This document shows, piece by piece, positions 14,019-19,657 of a stretch of DNA of 19,657 bases. The stretch is from an uncultured Clostridia bacterium (GTDB taxonomy: Bacteria > Bacillota > Clostridia > TANB77 > CAG-508), in the NCBI GenBank assembly GCA_934141555.1, contig CAKPCK010000017.1, positions 1-19,657 on the forward strand, in the 5' to 3' direction. The translations under genes were made by a program, and so were the position numbers. Position 1 is the first letter of the stretch; each line of letters starts with the position of its first letter. Under the pieces are notes generated by a model that was given only the letters and a program-made list of their open reading frames with translations, was not told the origin of the DNA and ran no database searches.

Positions 14019-14789
14019 ATGTATAATAAAGAGGAAATATTACGAAAAGTAGATATTTTATATAATATGTGGAAGAAAGGAAGCCTTGGTGGCGAAGTCA
14101 TGCCAGAAGATGCAAATCCACATTTAGAGAAATCTTCGCTGGAAAATTATCTTTATTTTACTTTACCTATGGCATTGAACTATCAAAGAAATTCATATAA
14201 ATTATGGGAAAGTGCATTAAATACATATAATGATGAGGAAACTAACTTTGTATTTAATCCTAAAATATGTTTAGAAAAGACTTTTGAAGATGTACAATAT
14301 GCACTTGTAAAATATAAAATAGCATTACAAAAACAAAAGCAAACTGAAATATGGTTATCTCTATGTAAAACGTTTGTAGAATTATATGATGGAGATATTA
14401 GAAAGTTATTTGATTCATTAGATAATGATGTTAATAAGATAAAGAACTTTATTCAAAAGGAAAATAAAAAGAAATTTCCATATTTATCTGGAACAAAAAT
14501 ATGTAACTATTGGCTATATGTTATATATCAATATACAGATAGAAAATACAAAAACATTAATCAGTTAACAGTTGCACCTGATACACATGTTATTCAGGCA
14601 ACACATAAATTAGGACTAATAACTGATGAAGAATTAAATAGAAGTGATGTACAGCTGATAGTTGTTGAGAGATGGAATGAATTATTTAAAGGGACTAAGT
14701 ATAACCCTATTGATATACATACTCCACTATGGTTATGGAGTATGAATGGTTTTAAAGAGGGTAAGGAAAATAATATTAAAAGCAGGTAA
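14019..14789 (+). CDS. Probable 8-oxoguanine-type DNA glycosylase (HhH, AGOG/OGG-like)
   Basis: This 256-residue protein, mostly helical, would excise oxidised guanine from DNA and nick the strand. The evidence is the helix-hairpin-helix core: YLSGTKICNYWLYVI (155-169) matches GVGTKVAD in OGG1 with the Schiff-base Lys at 160. TVAPDTHVIQATHKLGLI (184-201) matches VPVDVH with the catalytic Asp at 188. The 28-residue spacing is longer than in OGG1 (about 19) and closer to archaeal AGOG. The C-terminal IDIHTPLWLWSMNG also suits AGOG-like enzymes. ATG 14019 follows GAGGTG at four bases. The stop codon lies inside the terminator stem. Similarity is remote, so this is a reasoned inference. Confidence 0.55.
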   Translation: MYNKEEILRKVDILYNMWKKGSLGGEVMPEDANPHLEKSSLENYLYFTLPMALNYQRNSYKLWESALNTYNDEETNFVFNPKICLEKTFEDVQYALVKYKIALQKQKQTEIWLSLCKTFVELYDGDIRKLFDSLDNDVNKIKNFIQKENKKKFPYLSGTKICNYWLYVIYQYTDRKYKNINQLTVAPDTHVIQATHKLGLITDEELNRSDVQLIVVERWNELFKGTKYNPIDIHTPLWLWSMNGFKEGKENNIKSR

Positions 14790-14812
14790 TTGGTTGATAA
14801 TTATCTGCTTTT
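14778..14812 (+). terminator. Terminator overlapping gene end and next promoter
   Basis: Positions 14778-14791 pair with 14799-14812 (14 bp, one G-T wobble) around a GGTTGAT loop, ending in TTTT. The left arm contains the last codons and stop of the glycosylase-like gene, and the right arm is part of a promoter. Confidence 0.75.
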
Positions 14813-14822
14813 ATGATATAAA
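14794..14822 (+). promoter_or_regulatory. Promoter embedded in the terminator
   Basis: TTGATA (14794-14799), 17 bases, TATAAA (14817-14822) with TGA before the -10. It is nearly the same sequence as the promoter at 2652-2680 and should drive the next two genes. Confidence 0.6.
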
Positions 14823-14853
14823 ATGAAAGATAGTAATTGATGGAGGGATGAAT

Positions 14854-15435
14854 ATGAAAATAAAACAACAAAATCAAATAAAAACATTTTTGATAGAAGA
14901 ATTCGGAGTAGATAATGGTAATACATTATTTGCAAAGCAAGAGAAAATACTTGATGAAATTATAAAAAATACAAAAAACAAATCAAAAAATCAAATGGAA
15001 ACACTTATTCAAACAATACTTCCTCGAATAGCATTATATAAAGCTTTGGAAGAAGGATTTGATGAAGAAAAAGTATATCAACATATGCAAAAATACATGA
15101 TTGATATAGTTGCAAAACAAAAGCATTTGTCTATGAAAAAAATGGAAAAGGTGCCATGTTTTTATTTTCTTTATAGTAATATATTTCTTAGAGTTGTGCG
15201 TAAAACAGACTTGTGGGAAAGTACTCAAAAGCATGATAAGAAGTTTTTTGATGTAACAATGAAGAAGTGTCTTTGGCATACTGCTTGTGTAGAAAATGAT
15301 TGTGCAGAATTATGCCAGCTTTTCTGTGATGTTGATAATGTGACATATGGCGAATTGAAAAAAATAGGCTTTAAGAGAACAAAAACATTAGGTTATGATG
15401 GAGATTGTTGTGATTTCCATTTTTATAAAAAATAG
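14854..15435 (+). CDS. L-2-amino-thiazoline-4-carboxylate hydrolase family protein
   Basis: This 193-residue soluble protein has a helical N-terminal half containing ILPRIALYKALEEGF (55-69). Its Cys-rich C-terminal half reads MKKCLWHTACVENDCAELCQLFCDVDNVTYGEL, then IGFKRTKTLGYDGDCCDFHFYK. This is the signature of the ATC hydrolase family, named for an enzyme of L-cysteine synthesis from thiazoline. Most members in gut Firmicutes have no tested activity. ATG 14854 was chosen because GGAGGG ends six bases before it and directly abuts the alternative ATG at 14848. It is followed after 40 bases by the NUDIX gene, probably in one operon. Confidence 0.75.
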   Translation: MKIKQQNQIKTFLIEEFGVDNGNTLFAKQEKILDEIIKNTKNKSKNQMETLIQTILPRIALYKALEEGFDEEKVYQHMQKYMIDIVAKQKHLSMKKMEKVPCFYFLYSNIFLRVVRKTDLWESTQKHDKKFFDVTMKKCLWHTACVENDCAELCQLFCDVDNVTYGELKKIGFKRTKTLGYDGDCCDFHFYKK

Positions 15436-15475
15436 TAAAATTTGTGATAAATATTATTTGAAAAGGAGATTGGAT

Positions 15476-15955
15476 ATGGATTTAAAAATTAAGACTGAAA
15501 CAGAAGAATTTCATGGAAGAACATGTGGAATAATCAAGCAAGAAAATAAATTTTTAATTATGAGAGTAAATAAAACATCTTATTTTCATATACCAGGAGG
15601 ACATATAGAAATTGGAGAAGACTCAAAAGAAGCAGTTATTCGTGAAATAAAAGAAGAAATTGGTTGTGATGTTCAAGAAGCAAATTTGTTTGTGATTCAA
15701 GAGAATTTTTGGATAAGAAATAATAGAAAATGTCATGGAATTGAATTTTATTATATAATTAAACCTAAACAACAATTACAAATGATTGATTGTGAAAAAG
15801 TTGAAATAGATAAAGGCGAAGAAAAATTATTAGAGCTTAAATGGGTTACTTCAGAAGAATTAAAAGATATAGATCTAAGGCCTACTAATATTAGAGATAT
15901 GTTAATAAATGGAGATTATCTTAAAGGGTTATCACATATTGTGAAAAGAACTTAA
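15476..15955 (+). CDS. NUDIX hydrolase
   Basis: This 159-residue enzyme cleaves a nucleoside diphosphate linked to another group, at Mg in the NUDIX helix. The NUDIX box is perfect: GHIEIGEDSKEAVIREIKEEIGC (42-64) fits Gx5Ex7REUxEExGU. Substrate is not readable; the compact single-domain form suits nucleotide sanitation, such as oxidised or dephosphorylated dNTPs. AAGGAG lies seven bases before ATG 15476. A longer in-frame start at 15395 lies inside the preceding gene and has no ribosome site. The DNA-glycosylase-like gene nearby makes a nucleotide-damage role attractive but unproven. Confidence 0.85.
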   Translation: MDLKIKTETEEFHGRTCGIIKQENKFLIMRVNKTSYFHIPGGHIEIGEDSKEAVIREIKEEIGCDVQEANLFVIQENFWIRNNRKCHGIEFYYIIKPKQQLQMIDCEKVEIDKGEEKLLELKWVTSEELKDIDLRPTNIRDMLINGDYLKGLSHIVKRT

Positions 15956-16089
15956 TTTTGAACGATAATCCAAGTTATGCTGTATAATTGAAGCAAAACA
16001 AATAAGATAAAATAGTAAAAGGGGCGAGACATAAAGGATGTTTAAAAATGAATACACAATGAATAGAAAACTAATAAATAAAATACATA

Positions 16090-16137
16090 AAACCTTACAG
16101 AAATGTAAGGTTTCTTTTGCAATAAGTATGATATAAT
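16090..16137 (+). promoter_or_regulatory. BceR-type operator and promoter of the regulator operon
   Basis: AAACCTTACA (16090-16099) and TGTAAGGTTT (16104-16113) form a perfect 10-bp palindrome around GAAA. It contains TTACA-N4-TGTAA, the known binding site of BceR-like regulators. A consensus TATAAT follows at 16132-16137, before the response regulator, so autoregulation is likely. Confidence 0.75.
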
Positions 16138-16156
16138 AACATTGGAGGGAAAACAA

Positions 16157-16840
16157 ATGCCAAGAATATTAATAATAGAAGATGATGAAAAATTAAGAGA
16201 AGAATTAAAAATCTTTTTAAATAAAAATGGATATGAAGCAACAACACTAACAACATTTGATAATACAATAAATGACATATTAAAAATAAACCCAGATTTA
16301 ATCTTATTAGATATAAATTTGCCAAACACAGATGGAGAGTATATATGTAAAGAAATTAGAAAGCAATCAAATATGCCAATTATTATAGTAACAAGTAGAG
16401 ATAATGAAATAGATGAATTACTTTCAATCAATAATGGAGCAGATCATTATATTACTAAGCCATTTAACATACAAATCCTACTTGCAAAAATAGGAGCATT
16501 ACTAAGAAGAACAAATATGCAAGGAGAAGCAAATGACAAAATAGATGTTAAAGACTTTATATTAAATACATCAAATAATACTATTGAGAAAGATGGAAAA
16601 GTAATAGAACTTACAAAAAATGAATATAAAATTTTAAAATATCTGGTACAAAATAGAGGAAAAATTGTATCAAGAGAAGATATAATGGAATGTTTATGGG
16701 AAAGTGAAAGCTTTATAGATGATAATACATTAACAGTAAATATTACGAGATTAAGAAATAAATTAGAAGAGTTAGAATTAAAAGAACTATTAGAAACAAA
16801 AAGAGGACAAGGATATATTTTTAAAAGAGGAGAAAACTAA
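16157..16840 (+). CDS. BceR-like response regulator
   Basis: This 227-residue OmpR-family regulator should control the adjacent peptide-antibiotic transporter. The receiver domain has EDDE at 8-11, phospho-acceptor Asp52 in LDINLPNTDG, Thr79 and Lys101 in TKPF. The winged helix (about 125-227) has LTKNEYKILKYLVQNRGKIVSREDIMECLW, TLTVNITRLRNKLEE and a RGQGYIF ending, typical of the BceR group. TGGAGGG precedes ATG 16157; an upstream in-frame TTG at 16142 overlaps this ribosome site and was rejected. The kinase gene begins at the base after its stop. The TTACA-N4-TGTAA sites before this gene and before the transporter support the assignment. Confidence 0.88.
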   Translation: MPRILIIEDDEKLREELKIFLNKNGYEATTLTTFDNTINDILKINPDLILLDINLPNTDGEYICKEIRKQSNMPIIIVTSRDNEIDELLSINNGADHYITKPFNIQILLAKIGALLRRTNMQGEANDKIDVKDFILNTSNNTIEKDGKVIELTKNEYKILKYLVQNRGKIVSREDIMECLWESESFIDDNTLTVNITRLRNKLEELELKELLETKRGQGYIFKRGEN

Positions 16841-17857
16841 ATGAATTTTAAATTATTTTTAAGAGAGAAAGCCAGCACTATTTTATTACTATTGTTTGGA
16901 CTTATTACAATAGAAATATTTTTAATGGCATATAATGTAGGAATGTTCATAAAAATATATATCCCACTTATAATAATGGGATTATATATGATTTCAATTA
17001 TTATAGAATATTTTAAAAGAAAAAAATTCTATAATAATTTATTAAACATGTTAGAAGAATTAGACGAAAAATATTTAATTACAGAAATTATAAAAACTCC
17101 TAATTTTTTAGAGGGACAGATATTTAAAAACTCATTAGAACAAATTGATAAATCAATGTTAGAAAATGTAAACAAATACAAATATATGACAGAAGATTAT
17201 AAAGAATATATAGAATTATGGATACATGAAATAAAAATACCAATAGCAACTAGTAAAATGGTAATAGAAAACAATAAAAATGCTATAACCAAAAGTATAG
17301 ATGAAGAACTAGACAAAGTAGAAAATTATATTGAACAAGCTTTATTTTATGCAAGAAGTAATACTGTAGAAAAAGATTATTATATAAGAAAAGTGGTTTT
17401 AAAAGAAATTGTAAATGAAAGTATTAAAAAGAATAAAAGTAGTTTAATACAAGAAAAGATTTCTATTGATATTCATGACTTAGACATAGAAGTTAATACA
17501 GACAACAAATGGATAGTATTTATATTAAATCAAATTATACAAAATAGTATCAAATACCGAAAAAAAGAAAATTCTGTAATCGAAATATATGCAAATCAAG
17601 GAAAAGAAAATGTGATTTTATATATTAAAGACAACGGAATAGGAATAAAACAAGGAGAAATTACAAGAGTTTTTGAAAAAGGATTTACAGGAACAAATGG
17701 AAGATTATCAAATAAGAAATCAACAGGAATAGGATTATATTTGTGTAAAAAGTTATGCAATAAATTAGGAATAGGAATAGAACTAAATTCAGTGCAAAAT
17801 GAAGGTACAGAAGTCAAGTTAGTGTTTCCAAAAGATAGCTATATTGAATTAAAGTAA
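16841..17857 (+). CDS. BceS-like intramembrane-sensing histidine kinase
   Basis: This kinase of 338 residues has two membrane segments (about 10-30 and 36-57) with a loop of only a few residues. There is thus no external sensing domain; such kinases respond through their partner transporter. The phospho-His is His129 in ELWIHEIKIPIA. The ATPase part has ILNQIIQNSIKYRKKE, the full DNGIGIK box, a VFEKGFTG segment and STGIGLYLCKKLCNKLG. Length and layout are typical of the BceS/intramembrane group. It starts directly after the regulator stop (TAAATG) with AGAGGAG upstream, so translation is coupled. A long hairpin lies between it and the transporter. Confidence 0.9.
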   Translation: MNFKLFLREKASTILLLLFGLITIEIFLMAYNVGMFIKIYIPLIIMGLYMISIIIEYFKRKKFYNNLLNMLEELDEKYLITEIIKTPNFLEGQIFKNSLEQIDKSMLENVNKYKYMTEDYKEYIELWIHEIKIPIATSKMVIENNKNAITKSIDEELDKVENYIEQALFYARSNTVEKDYYIRKVVLKEIVNESIKKNKSSLIQEKISIDIHDLDIEVNTDNKWIVFILNQIIQNSIKYRKKENSVIEIYANQGKENVILYIKDNGIGIKQGEITRVFEKGFTGTNGRLSNKKSTGIGLYLCKKLCNKLGIGIELNSVQNEGTEVKLVFPKDSYIELK

Positions 17858-17879
17858 AAAGAAACGAGTATTGCTAGGC

Positions 17880-17941
17880 AAACTTCATTTAAAATTTATG
17901 AGGCGTGCTTTTGCACGTTGATTAAATTTTAAATGAAGTTT
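17880..17941. repeat. Perfect 19-bp inverted repeat with nested stem
   Basis: Positions 17880-17898 are the exact reverse complement of 17923-17941. The 24-base loop contains a second stem CGTGC (17904-17908) with GCACG (17913-17917) around TTTT. There is no T-run after it, so it is not a normal terminator for either strand. GAAGTTT recurs at 17955-17961 and could compete for the left arm. It lies between kinase and transporter and may attenuate or insulate; a small mobile repeat is equally possible. Confidence 0.7.
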
Positions 17942-17979
17942 AACAACGCAAGACGAAGTTTATTTTTGCTTTATACTTA

Positions 17980-18045
17980 CCTTACAAAAATGTAAGGAAA
18001 TTGTAAGCTAAATCGATGGCAACTTTACATCAAAATATTTATAAT
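17980..18045 (+). promoter_or_regulatory. BceR-type operator and promoter of the transporter
   Basis: CCTTACA (17980-17986), AAAA, TGTAAGG (17991-17997) is a perfect palindrome containing TTACA-N4-TGTAA. A further half-site TGTAAG follows at 18002-18007. TATAAT is at 18040-18045 with a weak TGGCAA -35 at 17 bases. The distance from operator to -10 is larger than at the regulator promoter. Confidence 0.7.
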
Positions 18046-18070
18046 GAAATTAAAGAAGGGAGTTATAAAA

Positions 18071-18838
18071 ATGGAAAAAATATTAGAAGTAAAAAACATC
18101 GAAAAATACTATGGAAACAAATCAAATTTAACAAAAGCCATAGACAATATTAATTTTGATGTAAACAAAGGTGAATTTGTTGGAATTATGGGAGCAAGTG
18201 GATCAGGAAAAACAACATTATTAAACTGTATTTCCACAATAGACAGAGTAACAGCAGGACACATTATTATAAATGGAGAAGATATCACAAAATTAAAAGG
18301 AAATAATCTAAACAAATTCAGAAGAGAAGAGTTAGGATTTATATTTCAAGACTTTAACTTATTAGACACATTAACAGCTTATGAAAATATAGCTTTAGCA
18401 TTAACAATTCAAAAAGTAAAGGCAAATGAAATAGATAGAAGGGTAAATGAAATAGCAGAAAAATTAGGAATTAAAGAAATTCTAAAAAAATATCCTTATC
18501 AAGTATCTGGTGGTCAAAAACAAAGAATTGCATCAGCAAGAGCTATTATTACAAATCCAAAATTAATTTTAGCAGATGAGCCAACAGGAGCATTAGATAG
18601 TAAAGCAGCAAGACAATTATTAGAAAATTTTGAATTATTAAATCAAAAAATGAATGCAACAATTTTAATGGTAACACATGACGCATTTACCGCTTCTTAT
18701 GCTAATCGAATTTTATTCATAAAAGATGGAAAAATTTTTAATGAATTAGTAAAGGGAAATGATACAAGAAAACAATTCTTTGAAAAAATAATAGAGGTAC
18801 AAACACTTCTTGGAGGTGATTTGAACGATGTTATTTAA
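18071..18838 (+). CDS. BceA-like ABC transporter ATPase
   Basis: This 255-residue subunit drives a Bce-type exporter that frees lipid-linked cell-wall targets from peptide antibiotics such as bacitracin. It shows Walker A GASGSGKTT (41-49), Q-loop Gln93 in FIFQDFNLLD, signature VSGGQKQR (145-152), Walker B LILADEPTGALD (165-176) and switch His203. FNLLDTLTAYENI is typical of the BceA/MacB branch. AAGGGAG lies eight bases before ATG 18071; an in-frame ATG at 18044 overlaps the -10 and was rejected. The last 11 bases overlap the permease gene. The actual drug cannot be predicted from the ATPase. Confidence 0.92.
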   Translation: MEKILEVKNIEKYYGNKSNLTKAIDNINFDVNKGEFVGIMGASGSGKTTLLNCISTIDRVTAGHIIINGEDITKLKGNNLNKFRREELGFIFQDFNLLDTLTAYENIALALTIQKVKANEIDRRVNEIAEKLGIKEILKKYPYQVSGGQKQRIASARAIITNPKLILADEPTGALDSKAARQLLENFELLNQKMNATILMVTHDAFTASYANRILFIKDGKIFNELVKGNDTRKQFFEKIIEVQTLLGGDLNDVI

Positions 18839-19657
18839 GTTATCTATAAGAAATATGAAAAAAAGCTTCAAAGATTATGCAATATATTTTTTAACATTAG
18901 TATTAGGTGTAGCAATATTTTATATGTTTAATTCAATAGATAGTCAACAAGCAATGTTAGAAATATCAGAATCAACAAGAGATATTATAAAACTTATGAT
19001 TTCATTGCTTGGATATGTGTCAGTATTTGTAGCAGTAGTATTAGGATTACTAATTGTATATGCAAATAATTTCTTAATTAATCGAAGAAAAAAAGAATTT
19101 GGAATATATATGACACTTGGAATGGGAAAAAGACAAATATCAAAAATAATATTAATGGAAACAATATTAGTAGGAATTATATCACTAATTGTAGGGTTAA
19201 TTATAGGTATATTTGCATCACAATTCATGTCAATATTAGTTGCTAAAATGTTTGAATCAAATATGAGTAAATTTCAATTTGTATTTTCAAAAGATGCTTG
19301 TATAAAAACTTGTATCTATTTTGCCGTAATGTATGTAGCTGTAATGTTTTTTAATACATTTACAGTTTCAAGATACAAATTAATTAATCTGCTAAATGCA
19401 AGTAAGAGAAATGAAAATGTAAAAATAAAAAATCCTATTATATGTATTTTAGTATTTTTAGGAGCTGTAGTTATACTTGGATATGCTTATTGGAAAGTAA
19501 CAGGAGATGTTAGTAGTTTTACAACAGCAGATAAAATTTTATCACCTATTTTAATGGGAATAGTTGGAACAGTAGCGGTCTTTTGGTCTTTATCAGGATT
19601 TATAATACAAATAGTTCAAAAAATGAAGAATATTTATTTTAAAAATACCAATATGTT
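18828..19657 (+). CDS. BceB-like FtsX-family permease (3' end outside window)
   Basis: The frame is open from ATG 18828 to the window edge, 276 codons. GGAGGTGAT stands seven bases before the ATG. The start MLFKLSIRNMKKSFKDYAIYFLTLVLGVAIFYMF holds the first membrane segment. LISLLGYVSVFVAVVLGLLIVYANNFLINRRKKEFGIYMTLGM follows with the FtsX-type RRKKEFG(I)YMTLGM motif, then four more hydrophobic segments. BceB proteins are usually about 650 residues with ten membrane segments and a large external domain between TM7 and TM8; that domain, which decides drug specificity, is beyond the window. It overlaps the ATPase gene and forms the transporter with it. Confidence 0.88.
   Translation, partial: MLFKLSIRNMKKSFKDYAIYFLTLVLGVAIFYMFNSIDSQQAMLEISESTRDIIKLMISLLGYVSVFVAVVLGLLIVYANNFLINRRKKEFGIYMTLGMGKRQISKIILMETILVGIISLIVGLIIGIFASQFMSILVAKMFESNMSKFQFVFSKDACIKTCIYFAVMYVAVMFFNTFTVSRYKLINLLNASKRNENVKIKNPIICILVFLGAVVILGYAYWKVTGDVSSFTTADKILSPILMGIVGTVAVFWSLSGFIIQIVQKMKNIYFKNTNM

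Noticed and set aside
16038..16136. Small 32-codon frame before the BceR-like gene
   Set aside because: It runs through the operator palindrome and promoter and has no convincing ribosome site.

Overview
This is a very AT-rich window (about 25% G+C in most genes, with AGA, AAA and ATA codons dominant) from a Gram-positive bacterium, most likely a Clostridia-type Firmicute. The reasons are the base composition, strong AGGAGG-type ribosome binding sites, a BceRS-BceAB-like module and a VanG-type operon. UGA is used as a stop codon. No rRNA, tRNA, CRISPR array or complete transposon was seen.

Left part (1-5362). A structured intergenic stretch with hairpins is followed by a P-type cation ATPase. 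Next come a ybaK-like Cys-tRNA(Pro) deacylase gene broken by an in-frame stop, a DUF4186 gene, and what reads as a complete type III toxin-antitoxin system. That system has a strong promoter, 2.15 tandem copies of a 41-nt pseudoknot-forming repeat (ToxI-like antitoxin RNA), a leaky terminator and a 140-residue ToxN/AbiQ-like endoribonuclease. A decayed FMN-reductase pseudogene and an intact flavodoxin-like gene follow.

Middle (5362-12700). A small, higher-GC membrane-anchored protein of unknown function lies on the minus strand, with its own promoter, palindrome and leader hairpin. After it comes a D-Ala-D-Ser (VanG-type) glycopeptide resistance cluster: vanR and vanS, a terminator-rich gap, then vanW, vanG, vanXY and vanT almost without spacing. 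VanT makes D-Ser, VanG joins D-Ala to D-Ser, and VanXY removes D-Ala-ending precursors. VanRS is expected to switch on the second half of the cluster. A terminator shared with a convergent DUF1385-like membrane protein closes the cluster.

Right part (13380-16000). Four small enzyme-like genes lie here: a nucleoside 2-deoxyribosyltransferase-fold protein, a probable helix-hairpin-helix 8-oxoguanine-type DNA glycosylase, an L-2-amino-thiazoline-4-carboxylate hydrolase family protein and a NUDIX hydrolase. Several genes in the window are preceded by an element with TTGATA-N17-TATA(A/T)A spacing, twice fused to the 3' arm of the preceding gene's terminator.

Right end (16080-19657). This is a Bce-type peptide-antibiotic sensing and detoxification module: response regulator, short intramembrane-sensing kinase, ABC ATPase and a permease that runs off the window. 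Perfect TTACA-N4-TGTAA sites lie upstream of both the regulator and the transporter, so one regulator probably controls both units. Together with vanG, this makes the window a cell-envelope antibiotic-resistance neighbourhood with a defence-type toxin-antitoxin locus nearby.
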